Below are positions 43,555-56,331 of a stretch of DNA of 64,000 nucleotides, one piece after another (position 1 is the stretch's first letter; each line of letters starts with the position of its first letter). The stretch lies in assembly GCA_948567375.1 (NCBI GenBank), contig OX419756.1, positions 69,108,552-69,172,551 of the forward strand. Reading direction: 5' to 3'. Below the pieces are notes generated by a model, which was not told the origin of the DNA, did not search any database, and was given only the letters and a program-made list of their open reading frames with translations. The translations under genes were made by a program, and so were the position numbers. Origin of the DNA: Lunularia cruciata (taxonomy: Eukaryota > Streptophyta > Marchantiopsida > Lunulariales > Lunulariaceae).

Positions 43555-44720
43555 GCCAATAACCAGAAGCTGAGTGAACTCCTTCAGCCACTTCCCATTC
43601 CAACTACTCGTTGGGAACATGTGAGCTTAGATCTCATCACCTCCATGCCCAAGACACACCAAGGTCACACACCATTTGTGGTGTTTGTGGATAAGTTTAG
43701 TAAGTAAATCCATTTGGCACCAACGGTTGATATTGTGGATGCTCCAACCTTGGCATAGCTCTACTTCAATAATGTATTCAAACATCATGGTATGCCACGT
43801 GCACTCATTTCCGACTGTGATCCTTGCTTCACCATAAAATTTTGGCAAGCCCTCTTCCATATACTTGGCACCAAGCTCACTTTATCCATAGCCTATCATC
43901 CTCAAATTGATGGACAAATTGAACGTGCAAATCGCACCTTGGAAGATATGCTTCGTGCCTTTGTCACCATTCACCATACCAATTGGGATGAATGTCTTGC
44001 AGTTGCAAAGTTTGCATACAACAATTCTAAACACGCAAGCAATTGATTCTCTCCTTTCTTTCTCAATTTTGGCCAAGATCCATTTGTCCTAGATTCTCTT
44101 CTTGCTCCTCCTCCATCTCAGGTCCCTCATATTTCAACTTTCTTGACCATCATATCCAAATCTCTCCAACAAGCCAAATCTCACCTCCTTGTTGCTCAAA
44201 ATCATCAAAAACAATATACGGACCACCATCGTCATGATCTCACCTTTGAAGTCGGTGATAAAGTTATGTTATCCTCTAGTGATCTACCCCTCCTACTTGA
44301 TACCAAAGTTTGTAAACTTTCTCCTAATTGGATAGGACCTTTTGATGTCACCCAAATTGTCTCTCCTATTGCTTTTCAACTTGCCTTGCCTTGTCATATG
44401 CACATCCATCTTGTCTTTCATATTTCCAAGTTGAAATCCTATGTTCCTAACACCTCTTCTTTCTCCTCTTGAGTCCAACCCCTCCTCCTCCTATCCCTAT
44501 CAATGATCATGAGGAGTACAAAGTTGATCATATCCTTGCACGTCACCACATCCACCAAGGACGCCGCCAACATACGGAGTAGAAGGTTGTTTGGAAAAGG
44601 TATTCTCTTCATAATGCCACCTGGGAACCTCTTTCTCACCTCCAAAATGCACAAATGGCTATCTAGGAGTTTGAAGCTTCAATGGCGACGAGTACGTCAC
44701 CAACTAGCGGTGGGGGAATA
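43555..44720 (+). pseudogene. Truncated type-1 integrase and chromodomain
   Basis: Begins inside integrase (NQKLSE..., matching 35,857 onward) directly at the type-2 LTR end, so the 5' part of this element is missing. Core residues D (ISDCDPCF) and E (DGQIERANR) are readable. The C-terminal GPF domain and a chromodomain remnant (HEEYKVDHILARH, 44,509-44,547) follow. Stops at 43,705, 43,757, 44,044 and elsewhere break it. Confidence 0.88.
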
Positions 44721-45145
44721 TGTAACAGTATGGAGTTTAACAACTTAGTTAGTAAGGTTAACAAAGTAAAGAATAAGCCAAATTAGCCTAGAATATTCCA
44801 AATGTATCTAGGAAGCTTCTTGGGAAGCTCCCCGACTAGTTAACATGCACTCCAAGCAAGTAGCTTCTATAAGGAAGCTTATAAGAGCTTCTAACTAGCT
44901 TAGCTTGAACAACAAGTAGGTGGCTTCTAAAAGGAATCTTCTTGAGAAGCTTCCTAGTTAATTTGGCTTGCACTCTAAGAAAGCGGCTCAAGGAAGCTTC
45001 TTGAGAAGCTTTTCAAGGGCCTTGTATGCTACCTACAAATACCAAAGACGAAGCCAATGCTAGACATTTGGAGTTTTCCTTCATTCAAGTGTCCCAATGT
45101 GAGTTTCCATTCTCCTATTTCTCTCCTTGGTCTTGGTCTTTTATA
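44721..45145 (+). repeat. Type-1 LTR, second copy
   Basis: About 425 bp, TGTAACAGTATGG to CTTTTATA. It is diverged: the TATA box reads TACAAATA and the end CA has become TA. The last two GAA/TTC groups are still present (44,930-45,012). Confidence 0.88.
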
Positions 45146-46172
45146 GCCTTCCTCACCAAGATTGGAATGGAGAATATCCAAGACCAAGGAGTTGTATGAG
45201 GTTTGTGGAATGGAAAGACTTCCAAAAGGGCATGACTATATTGATATAATAACTTTTCTAGAGACTTTGGTGAAAGACCTTGGGAAGAGTCTTAGTATTG
45301 CTACATAGAAACTAATTTCATCAAGTAGTTCTCAAGATTGGTGATGGAGATAACTTTTAAATTGATTGATAAACTATCCACATGAGTTTGACTAGTATGC
45401 ACCATTGGGATTTGATCTAGCAATGGAAATCCTATAGCAACTTGAACCTTTTGTGTTACCTATGGTTTACTACTCTAAAATGCAACTTGAACCTTTTGTG
45501 TTACCTATGGTTTACTACTCTAAAATGCAACTTGAACCTTTTTTGTTACCTATGGTTTACTACTCTAAAATGGTACTAATTATGTTTGTACTCTATCAAT
45601 TATAGGGTGAGAGATAATAGAAAAATTAAATAAATAAAGACATAAATATAGGAAGGAAAGGTAATGAGGGGCTAAGATGTAGAAATTCATGGTTTTTTTT
45701 TACAAGAATGGAAAGTATGTAAAGGCTTTTGTGAGAGACTTCAAGAGAGCTTATATAAGAAAGAATGAGAAGAGGAAGATTGAGTGTGCCTCATTTTTCC
45801 AGATTTCTTTGAAAATGCAACTCTTACATGTTATGAGTTACAATACCAAAAAAGAGAAAGGAGAGATGTGCAAGAGGAGTCTTGGGAGAGTTTGACTACA
45901 ACACTCATCAATTTTATTTTTTTGGATGAGAGTTATAGAGATTGATGAGTGAGGTTACCTTCCTCAAACAAAAAATTGGAGAGAAAGTGAGAATCTATGC
46001 AAAAGGAGTGGAGGAGTTAGAACCTCGGTTCCACATAGTGATGAAGAAGAATAAGGATGATATGGAGAATACTATGCTTGGGATAGGAGCCATACTCACC
46101 AAGAATTTTGTGAGAGGATGGAAACCACAAATTCAAAGCAAGGTGAGATATGAAAAATCATGGGAAGCTTGA
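45146..46172 (+). pseudogene. Type-3 element relic: extra ORF tail and gag
   Basis: 45,150-45,350 encodes a degraded C-terminus of the extra zinc-knuckle ORF of the type-3 element (compare 6443-6660). 45,689-45,895 and 45,942-46,172 encode gag pieces (FVRDFKRAY; MMSEVTFLKQ, LGIGAILTKNFVRG) matching 5067-6206. The relic is on the plus strand and stops within gag; no pol follows. Confidence 0.82.
45437..45571 (+). repeat. 45-bp unit repeated three times
   Basis: GCAACTTGAACCTTTTGTGT begins each unit, at 45,437, 45,482 and 45,527. The intact type-3 element has this segment once (near 6,310-6,350). Confidence 0.95.
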
Positions 46173-48042
46173 AAGTATGCCTCCAAGATTGATTGGAAGG
46201 TCAATACTTCTTTTCTATGTTCTTGATATGATTAATATAAGTTGAATAAATTATAATCAACCCCTATTATATAATGCTAGTTTGGTGCTATTGAGTTTCT
46301 TAAGTTTGGGGTATGTAATGCATGTATGAAGATTTTATGAATACAAAAAGAATAATCCTCAGACGTTTTCTGAGACTAGTGTTATTGAATTTTACTAAGG
46401 TATTATTTAAATATTTTATCTTATGTACCTATCATAATCAAAGATATATAGTTTACTACTTATTGTCTTTTAATCTCATACATATGTATATTACCCTTTA
46501 TGATAAATTTTTTATAAAATATAGACAAAGGATATTAATATTAAGAGTATATTCTTATGATTTCATTATTTCTAGACCAAAAATCACTTTCTATATCATG
46601 AATAAGTTTCTTGCAATAGCCAAAGTTCTTTTCTGCAATAGCCAATATCCTCAAGGTAGATAAACAAATGGTATTGCTATGATTTTGTAAACATTATTCT
46701 AAGAGTCAAACTATGAATGTACTTATTTAGATATGTAAATAAAATTATAAATTATAAGTAAATAGAAAAAAATATTATTTACTTTAATGTATGTATGCAT
46801 TGAAAATCAATAGTATATTTTTTATTATTTTATTAGTGTGAGGATTTTTTAAGTATTTTTATATCATATTATGTAATTTAGGTAAAATTTTGATACTTTA
46901 AATTATATAATTTTTTTATTATAATCCTAAAACATTATCATTTTACATTCTGTTGATAATTAGAATATATTTTATAACTTGATATACTAAACACATAGTA
47001 CAATTATACTAGAGAATTAAAATATTATGTTCCCACAATTTATCTTTTTATACTAGGTAAAATAATTTTAATTTAATTCTTTAATTTTTATGAAATTTTT
47101 TATTGATAATCTTATCAATACATGAAATAAATGAGTCAAATCCACTCCAAGTAGCCATAAAAACCTCCTCCACTTCTCATAGCAGATATTTCTAAATTCT
47201 AGCACTGCAAAATTTCTTGCATAAATCTAGATCCAGGTCATCTTAACTTTTTCTCTCAGTTTATTTCATTTTACCTAAAGGTTTCATTTCATTTCATAGA
47301 AGTTTAGAAGTTTCATATTTCATTTTGCCTAGTTGAAGTATATTATTTTATTCTGCTTCTTCTCAATCTAAGAAAATATCAAAAGATGATCCTATTTACT
47401 TTTTACACAAATTCTTAACTTATATAAAGAATTGTATTTTTTAATGTTTTTAATTTATATATAGAAAATAATACTGATGAATAAAAATCATGAGTGCTTT
47501 ATTCGTTTGAATTTCAACTCTACATTCTAAACAACTATATATTTAAATATTACTTGGTGAAAAAGTCAAACTATTACAAAATTTAAAGTCCTAAATTCAT
47601 AATAAGAATAGTAAATCATGGGGCGTATTGAAAGTAATGATTGATATTAAAAAAAAACCAAGGAGCAAAGAAATCTAAAGACATTTAGTTATTTTTTATC
47701 AGGTTCTTTCTAGACTTGAACTACAACATTCAAATATTCCCGCAAACAAACTAAAGGTTTAATTATAACCATTCAGATTTATTGTTGATTTTCCTATCAT
47801 AACTCTATATAATAATAAGAATAAGTAACACTGAAGGTTGTTTTTTCTCACCTATAAAACATAGAGAAAGGAATAATGAACTTATTTAAAGTTCAAGTTT
47901 TCTAAATTTTTTGATATACACCTACAATAATATTTTATTTATTATCAAATCTTGGGGTATAAGTATTAAGTTGCTAATCTTACTTAAAAAGAGGAATATT
48001 TTAAAATTGATTATGAAAATATCTTTTAAAATTTAAAACTAC

Positions 48043-48071
<29 letters not shown>
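46173..48071. other. AT-rich spacer present only in unit 2
   Basis: Strongly AT-rich. The longest open frame (46,322-46,663) has a composition expected by chance and no motif. A (TA)n run at about 48,043-48,070 ends just before block B. Confidence 0.6.
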
Positions 48072-48077
<6 letters not shown>

Positions 48078-48419
48078 GAGAATAAGATTGAGAAGTATAC
48101 TGATAAGTGCTTTGAAAAAGAATTGTTTATAGAAGGATACTTTTTAATTACAAGAATTCAAACTGATTTTGTTGACTGATTTTTTTGCCTTGCTTAATAA
48201 ATTACTTAAAACCTTGATATATACATATATATATATATATCTTAGGTACATATAATAACCTTTTTGTTTGCTTAAAGTAAAGTTCATTATTACTAAACCA
48301 AATGTTAGTATACTTCCCTCCTATAGTTGCTGTATGGCGGCGGCATCATCCATGAAGCTTTAGAATGGTAGTATCATCCATGAAACTTGACTGGTAAGAA
48401 TGTACTGAGTTTTTAGCTA
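48072..48419. other. Start of block B, no gene seen
   Basis: Matches 11,741-12,075, with another AT run at about 48,218-48,240. Confidence 0.55.
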
Positions 48420-48659
48420 GTGAAGGAATCGATCTCTGACACACATGCTGAAATGGACAGGCTGCTCACATGGCTGCAGTCGACCCTGGGCCTGGTCGAC
48501 TGCAGCCAGCACACAGCTCTTCTGTCTTCTAAACGAGCTCCTGAGGATCCCGAGGAGTCTAATCCAGCCAGAAGGCTAAAACACGAGCAGATTCTCCAGA
48601 GGAAGGAGAGACCATTCTGGGATCGTACTCAATTTCTTTCGGTAACGTTTGAAGGGTGA
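48420..48659 (+). CDS. Hypothetical ORF or exon, block B copy
   Basis: 79 residues, differing from 12,076-12,315 by K to E and F to I. The 15-bp inverted repeat (48,471-48,508) and the terminal GTGAGT are unchanged. Function unknown. Confidence 0.3.
   Translation: MKESISDTHAEMDRLLTWLQSTLGLVDCSQHTALLSSKRAPEDPEESNPARRLKHEQILQRKERPFWDRTQFLSVTFEG
48471..48508. repeat. Perfect 15-bp inverted repeat (block B)
   Basis: Identical to 12,127-12,164. Confidence 0.9.
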
Positions 48660-49387
48660 GTATTCTTAGGAGCTACTTGATCACTCATAGAGTCATATGG
48701 ATTCACAACCACACTTGTACCATTTTCCATCACTTTATGCATATTACAAATTTTCCGATAACTTTACTCAATAGATGGGTAATTGATTACTTGATCTCCT
48801 ATCTTACTGTTTAGTATAAATCATGAGGTGCCCTTATAAATATTGAGTACTACACAAAAGCAAAATTTTAACATTTAGAAATAAAGACGCATATTCAATC
48901 CCGTGACAAGAGTTAACTGGACATACAGTAATATCAAAATCCTTCAAGATATTGTACTATATGTTTAACTTTTATCCAAATTTAGATCTATTCTGGCTCT
49001 GTTCAATTTCCTTTTAGCAATAATGTGGTGATATATTAACAATTGCAAGCTTCTCAGTTGTGTTTGTCTACATTCATCCAGACTCAGTTCAGATTTTCTC
49101 ATATGTACAACAAAATAAATGAATCGGTTTCTGATAGACAATTATAGTCCCTTGTACAACGATATGGATGTCCAGTTATTGAGATCGATCTTTAAGAGCC
49201 TTGTCACCTAGTGACTGTACCTCACTTCCTGTCAGGTCAGCTCTACTTTCTCAAAGACAGATCATTTTTAGAGATTAATGACGGTCCGACCCTCTCAATG
49301 TGAGAGAAGACCACTACTGGAGTTGGAGTTCGGCTCCTATCCTGGCAGTTCGTTACTATTGATGTGTTGAACTACTTGCTTTTAAAT
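48660..49387. other. 3' flank of peroxidase gene 3
   Basis: Equivalent to 12,316-13,023, with about 19 extra bases near 48,887. No gene. Confidence 0.5.
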
Positions 49388-50914
49388 CTAGTTGATAAAT
49401 TGACACGTTTTTCTAATTTCTCCTGCAGATCCCGTCAACGGTTCAAGGTTCCCCATCTTCACCATGGCAGCTGAGAACTCCTCGAACCAAGTCGATCCTC
49501 GGGCTGAAAATTCACTGACAACGCTTTTACCTGTAATGTTGGTGATAAGTGCGGAATCGGTGATGAAAACTCCTTTGTTTGAAATGACACTTTTGTAATA
49601 AAGGTGGTCGAATCTGGTGGCAGTTGAATCAAGAAACATGGTGTTGTTTCTGTTACCCTTGGGACAAAGCTTTTTCAGCATGTTTGCAAATTCAGGATCC
49701 AGAGTGGGATCGGTGTCGTTAAGGCTGTCGCTTCCAGTGAAGTTATAGATGTGAGGACCAACACCGTTGCAAGTAGTTCGGCCGATGGTGTGAGCACCTG
49801 AGTATAAAATAATGCATGGGCGGAGGGATCAGATTTTTCCTTCAACGTCAGTTCACTTCACGACATGCATCAGAATCTTACTATGAAGAGACGAGAAACG
49901 TTGAAACAAAATTTGAACCTTTTCATTAAAGTATTTTCTGGTACCTGAAAGCACGATCATCTCTCTGGCGTTGAATCCTTTGCGGGCAAAGTTATCAACC
50001 AACAGGTCAAAATTCAAAACCGGGAATGGTAGATTGGTGTTAGCGTCATCTGCCAAGGAAACGTTGCCATCTCTTCGGCCGAGATATACTGGCCAGCTTG
50101 GACCTCCAACCTGATATCAGTAAACGGTAATTGAGCGGAGAAGTTCACTTAAGTATAATAAATCTGCGGATTCGAAGCTTGATCCTCACCACACTTAACT
50201 TGAGCTAGTCTCTACGATCATGAGAAGTAGATGTCCGCAATGAGCTAGCTTACTTTCACAGTGGCCTCGTGTGCAGCAAGAGCAACAATATCTGCACATG
50301 ACACAACACCTGGACAGACACTTTCGACAGCTTCCTTGATGAGATCGATTTCAGGGATTCCTCTGATTTCGAAGTTTCCAAATCCTTCGTTTTCTGCTGG
50401 ACTATCAGCGGTGGAATTGAGTAGAATTGATCCATCACAACCCTGTAATTGTCAACTCAGATTAGCGTTAAAACATAATACAGCACGGCAGGATAATCCT
50501 GAGTTATGCAACCTTACTTGGTTCGGCGTTGATATTAATTGAGCAAACGCTGGAGCTACTCTGAATGTGGTGAAGTTTCACTCACTGTACACCGTCCTTT
50601 GACTCATAATCATTGCTTGAAGAACTGTGTGAACATATCTTTCAGGTTGTCTCTCACTCTACATGGAGCAGAAATGGTGGGTGTCTTACCCGAACCCAGC
50701 AATCATGAAACTGCAAGCGGTTAAAAGCTCCAGCCATAGTTTTGTCGGTTGCCAGAACCTCGTTAACCACCTTAGACACAATGGTTGTTACTTGAGGACA
50801 GGTATAGTGATAAAATGTCTCGGACAAAGGACCACTATCTGCAGCTCCATGAGCAGTGTAAAGTGCTGCCAGAAGCAGGAGTCCGGAACATAACAAGGGT
50901 CCGCAAGAACCCAT
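49388..50914 (-). CDS. Class III secretory peroxidase, gene 3 (block B copy of gene 1)
   Basis: Exons 50,690-50,914, 50,254-50,442, 49,945-50,110 and 49,388-49,797 give 329 residues. The exon differences from gene 1 that I see are synonymous (for example ACT/ACC in LATDK, GGC/GGG in KMGNL), so the proteins appear identical. All catalytic, calcium and cysteine residues described for gene 1 are kept, including Trp after HDC. Intron 2 is 3 bases longer. Near-identity over about 1.5 kb indicates recent duplication or homogenisation. Confidence 0.93.
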
Positions 50915-51166
50915 TGAAGCAAATTCCCGTGTACCTGTTCTTCGTTCTGCTATCTGCAAGAATCATTAGATTGCAGTGCATGCGCACTCTATATATCAGC
51001 AACTGAAAAAAGAGAGAAATCAAAGTAGAACTTATTGAGCATGCATTGTAAACGAGTAAATGTCAAAGTTTTTATCAAGTCATTCATACGATGATCTGTT
51101 TCTCTAATCAAAGTTACCCACCAGACGATGCCAATGCAATGCGATGTTTCGTAGGGTAGTATGAGA

Positions 51167-51223
51167 AGCACTCAAGGTCTGAGTGCTGCATTTACTTGAT
51201 ACTTAGCAAGAGAGGTACTTATA
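51167..51223 (-). promoter_or_regulatory. TATA box and leader palindrome of peroxidase gene 3
   Basis: The minus strand has TATAAGTA at 51,216-51,223 and the AGCACTCA/TGAGTGCT palindrome at 51,167-51,187, as in gene 1. Confidence 0.68.
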
Positions 51224-53519
51224 CCCCCGGTGCTTGTCTTCAAGTTGACCCTTCTACTGATGTTGACGCAGTGTTTGGAGGAATTGGTTTTAGGCTGAAC
51301 AGTAATTTCAATTTTAGGTGACTCGTGAAGCTGTAGATGTTGCTCGGTTTATGCAGTGAGATTAGGCGCATGGATTCGTGGCTAGCGGTTATTACGCGAA
51401 CATCCGTAATATTAATCTCGAGGTAATTGGGTTAAGTATCATTTCTTTTAGCGTGAACAAGGAGACGATTTCCTGAAGTACTGGAAAACACGTTAGGACC
51501 ACATCGTGTGCTAGGCACGTACCTGACCTGAAATTGTATATGATTTTGCTAATTTTCAGCTCATTTTTCGGTGATTTTCTACTTCCAACTAGTATGGTTC
51601 TCATATTGTCGATGACGACAAGTAACTATATAGTTGTCGTCAATCACTCTCAATCAGGATTATCTGTTTCAGAGAAGCATAGATATGCAAGGCATATAAC
51701 TTGAGTCGTGCACGTGAGCAGTACTAGCCACTGTTCGGACCTGTACTGTTCATGCCCCATGTTGATATGGGTTAGGGTCCGTGCAGATAAAAAAACTTCA
51801 TTTGTACATTTTTTCTATGCTCTGTACTTCCCAAGAGAACGAGTACTTGTACATGACCTATGCCCCAGAGCATGTGGAGGCGTCATGACAGCTTTGCAAG
51901 CTACGTGCATATGTGACCACTTAGATTAAAGGAATCCTGCATTAGATCCTCATGCAGAGTTGACACACGATTTACCTTTCACAGACGTTCGTCAGATATA
52001 CAATTGTGATGTAAAATAATCTTAATTTCCTCTTATATTGGAACAAGAGATGCATTGTGAAGTATAAGCTCTCAGCCGGACGTGGTGACCTCTGAATCTG
52101 CTCTTGAGTATCAACCGAGTGCACTCAGACTTTTCATATATACTAACATTAAATCGGACAATTCACTTACATCTTTCCGATTTATATATGAGTATATGCC
52201 AGTTTCCTTAATCTGGTCAACCAAATTTGTAGAGGACAAACTGTAGTACGGGTGCTTCCACTCAGAGCTGAAGACACCAATTAAAGGCTAGATCATGGCA
52301 TAGGAGGCTTATTCCATATCATGCCCATAGTTCTGTTCGGATCTACCTAGGTTTAGTTACTGTCGCAGTTATCTCCAATCCTCCTTTGGGCGTCAAATAT
52401 ATGGGTAGTAAGCATATGTTTCGGACCCTTATTTTGACCATGGAAAGGAAGTTTTTAATATCTTTCTAGGTAGAGCTCGACGATGTTACTTCGCACTGTA
52501 CTCGCGAGATGTTTTATATGTGTGGGACTGCATTGCTTTGTGTACATGGTCAAAACTTGGATCACGATGTTTGGACGGGAAATAAGGACATTGTCAAGAT
52601 CTTGAGATGCTTGTTATGCTTCCATAACTGTAACATACTTATAAGTATGCGATATTAGTGCAGTTCATGGATACGCTTAAAAGTGACTATTCTGAGCAAC
52701 GCTATTCAAGTTAGTGCTTATTTATTTCATCTATCCACTAACTAGGAATGGCGATTGAAAGTTAGTCACTTCTGAATCGGTAAATGCCATGAGCATTGCA
52801 CGTACGGCTGCCTTACAAGCTGCACTTTCATTTGACAGATGAGAACTAGGTAAAATGCGCCTCCTGATTACAATCTCCATCGAGTCTATTAGCTTATGCA
52901 TATTTCATGCTTGTACTGCAGCTGTACAACGATTACGCTTGCCTGCTATCATCATCAAATCTTCATATCCTTAAATTTACGGTTTCTAGAACCTCCTCAC
53001 AGGGGTTCCCACACATAATTCGTCCAAATATCCTTGCAGATAGATTGTTTTGACTTGCTTCTACTTCCTGACTCTGATCCACTCTCCCTCCGCACTGATT
53101 TCCTAAAGTATCGTGACCTCCCAATTAATCTCCTTGACCAAGAAATGATTGGATGCTCTCAGAGTACTGTACAGTTCAGGGTTTAGTTTCTCGGTCTTAG
53201 TCAAAGTGATCGACATCCAAGCCATGTGCTTCTTTCCTATGCATTTCCGAGGTTCATATTAGGCAACGTCGACATTGTAGATACTCATGCATATGACATC
53301 CAGTTTTTAACAATTGAGATGCGCTCCGGATCCATTTATTCGACCCGACAATGAACTAAAATAAGCTAAAATAAGTCACCACATGAGATGATTTAGATAC
53401 ACTGCAAGATTGAGAGATCCACTATCCAGTTTAATAAAAAGATTTATTCTGGGAATAAATGTATGGTTTCAGACTACCCTAGGATCACAGGAGGGGTCAA
53501 GTCGAAGACGAGCTTGTTG
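51224..53519. other. Intergenic region between divergent peroxidases (block B)
   Basis: Collinear with 14,857-17,974 but about 822 bp shorter: at about 53,357 GACAATGAACTA joins directly to AAATAAGCTAAAATAAG. No supported gene. Confidence 0.6.
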
Positions 53520-53576
53520 TATAAGTATCTCCGCTGCCAAGTTTCAAGCAATTGTAGCACTCAGTTCCTGAGTGCT
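53520..53576 (+). promoter_or_regulatory. TATA box and leader palindrome of peroxidase gene 4
   Basis: TATAAGTA at 53,520-53,527 and AGCACTCAG-TTC-CTGAGTGCT at 53,556-53,576, with the same spacing as gene 2. The 5' UTR intron signals of gene 2 are also conserved downstream. Confidence 0.68.
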
Positions 53577-53847
53577 TCTGATGCACACTTGACAGTTGCA
53601 ACGAACTGCACCTTGCATTCGCAGAGTCAGGTGAGTACGTTACGTGAAAAATGTCAACTCACTGAAACTACAAAAACTTTCATTTTGCAATTCGTTCCTT
53701 TGTACTACTAGCTGGTCATGCAATAACTTAGATGCATCTTGTATTCTTTTCTAATTCCAGAGTTTCTGACAGGTACTGAAATGGCTTTTTGAATCTTACA
53801 GGACAACGCTAGCAGAAAGAAGTAGGCGTCACCTAGAAATTGCCACA

Positions 53848-55409
53848 ATGGCTTTATACAGGTCTTTATTATTCTCCGGCGCCTTGCTCCTGGCAGCATG
53901 CGCTCTTCACCCGAGTCCTGCAGCTGCTAATGCTGCATCTCTTTCCGAAACGTTTTACGCTCGTACGTGTCCTCAAGTGACAAAGATTGTTTCGTTGGTG
54001 GTTGAGAAAATTTTGGAGACTGACAAGACTATGGCTGGAGCTTTGAATCGCTTGCAGTTTCATGATTGCTGGGTCCGGGTAAGGCACCCCCACATTCTCT
54101 ATAAAACAGAGAGGAGAACCTGAGTTTGACTTACAGACTGGAAGATTCTGGAGGACCTGCATGGGTAGTTTATGAACAAGTTTGCGTCAGCGAGAAGCTA
54201 TTAGCGAATTAATAAGTAAAAGTTACTGTAGTAATATTTTCGCATAAATACCACATCATGCGAAAATATAATTTATGCTGGATCATGACGATAATCAGAT
54301 TAGCTTGCCGTGATATGTGATGTTCTTCCTCCCTTATACGAGTTGGCATTTTTCAGGGATGTGATGGATCCATTCTGCTCAACTCCACCGTAGACAGCCC
54401 AGCAGAGAACGAAGGATTTGGAAACTTTGAAATCAGAGGAATTCCCGAGATCGATTTGATTAAAAAAGCTGTCGAGTATGTTTGTCCAGGTGTTGTTTCA
54501 TGCGCAGATATCATTGCTCTTGCAGCACATGACGCCACTGTCAAAGTAAGTGATCTTTTAAGTTCCGTGTGAACGTCTGAGTCAAGCTTAGTAGTGTTCA
54601 TACCTCCAGTCGGCTGTCAAGTTCCTTTCTTCCTTGATTTCCATCATCTAATATTATGTTGATGGTCGTTTCAGGTCGGAGGTCCTACATGGCCAGTATA
54701 TCTTGGTCGTAGGGATGGTCTTGTTTCCTTGGCTGATGATGCTAACATCAATCTTCCTTTCCCTGTTTTGAATTTTGACCTACTGGTCGATAACTTTGCC
54801 CGCAAAGGGTTCAACGCAAGAGAAATGATTGTGCTCTCAGGTACCACTATCAAAAACAAAATTTTTAGACCTAGGCCTCTTGTTCAAATTTCTTTTGGGT
54901 GAGTCAATGTCCTTCTTTCTCTAATCACATTGCTCATATGCTAAGTATGATGATAAACATAAATGTCTAATTCCTCTGTGCTATGTATCCTACAATCAGG
55001 CGCTCACACTATTGGCCGAACCACTTGCAATGGTGTTGGCCCTCACCTCTACAACTTCACTGGAAGCGACAACCTTAACGATACCGACCCCACTCTAGAT
55101 GTAGAATTCGCGGATATGCTAAAGAAGCTTTGTCCCAAGGGTAACAGAAATAACACTCTGTTCCTTGACTCAACCGCCACCAGATTCGACCATTTATATT
55201 ACAAAAACGTCATATCGAACAAAGGAGTGTTCATCACGGATTCTGCCCTCATCACCAACTCCACAGGTAGAAGTCTCGTGAATGAGTTTTCAATCCGAGG
55301 ATCGACCTGGTTCAATGAGTTCGCAACTGCCATGGTGAAGATGGGCAACCTCGAACCATTGACCGGTTCTGCTGGGGAAATTAGGAAAACATGCCAATTT
55401 ATCAACTAG
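53848..55409 (+). CDS. Class III secretory peroxidase, gene 4 (block B copy of gene 2)
   Basis: Exons 53,848-54,078, 54,357-54,545, 54,675-54,840 and 55,000-55,409 encode 331 residues. The only protein difference from gene 2 that I see is R to K four residues before the final QFIN (EIRKTC). Signal peptide, distal Arg68/His72, proximal His198, calcium ligands and eight cysteines are all present, and Trp75 is shared. Intron 1 is 2 bases shorter. It is divergently arranged with gene 3. Confidence 0.95.
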
Positions 55410-55881
55410 TGATAAATTCGATAGACTAGAATTTACACCGATTTCATTCAGAGGTTCTCTCTCAAATTGAGAGCATCAACATTTTTACGTAGTGAAAAAT
55501 AAGCCCTACACACAACGGTGTGAATAGAATATCACAGAAGTCAGTTTCAGACACTATGTGGCCGGCACTGCTACTGTCAACGTTGCGACTATAATACTTT
55601 TTTGTGATACCTGTTGGATAACTTCAGTAACAGTTTAATAAACCAAGTTGAACGTATTCTGGAATAAAAGATTGGTTGGGCACTGCTCACTATGAAATTA
55701 TTTTCGGTACCATGAGCCCATACTCCATACTGCACAAATACGGATTCGTGCACCTGGTTATGGAACGGGGAACATCATGTGATCATGAATTACGATTCGA
55801 CAATACATAATTACGATTATGAATCTATCCACTAACTAGGAATGACGATTGAAAGTTAGTCACTTTTGAATTAGTACATGT
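55410..55881. other. 3' flank of peroxidase gene 4
   Basis: Copy of 19,867-20,338. No gene; ends in the CATGT target site. Confidence 0.55.
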
Positions 55882-56302
55882 TGTTAGAAATACAGTCCCA
55901 AGGACCTCTCGCAATAGCACATCATAAGGCCGATTAAACATAAATCAGAGGACTAACAAGAAATAACGTGGTTCACTCTCTGTCCCGGAAGCTACCTCCA
56001 CAGCTGAAACAGGCTCACACCAGCCTTCGAACCTTTATTTCAATTGCACATGTGTATATATACACACACACGGATAGTCCCTCTGTCATCCGTGTAAACT
56101 CCTGAATATAGACCTGCCGGACTTCATGGGTATTGACCACTCAAGATATCTAGTCACTTTAATACTCAACCTTAGAAGTGACTGAATATATATCTAACAA
56201 GTGACTGCCCATCATTGCATGATACAATAAGGAGTTCCCATCAGTCAAGTTTTGCTCTTGCTCTTGATCAAGCAAGTCACTTATAGCAAGCCAAACATAA
56301 CA
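55882..56302 (-). repeat. Copia 3' LTR (block B)
   Basis: 421 bp, paired with 20,339-20,759. Confidence 0.9.
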
Positions 56303-56331
56303 AAATCCACCTTTTGCATGTATCCACCTTA

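Noticed and set aside
46322-46663. 113-codon ORF as a small gene
   Set aside because: Extreme AT composition, no motif, and no second copy in the window to support it.
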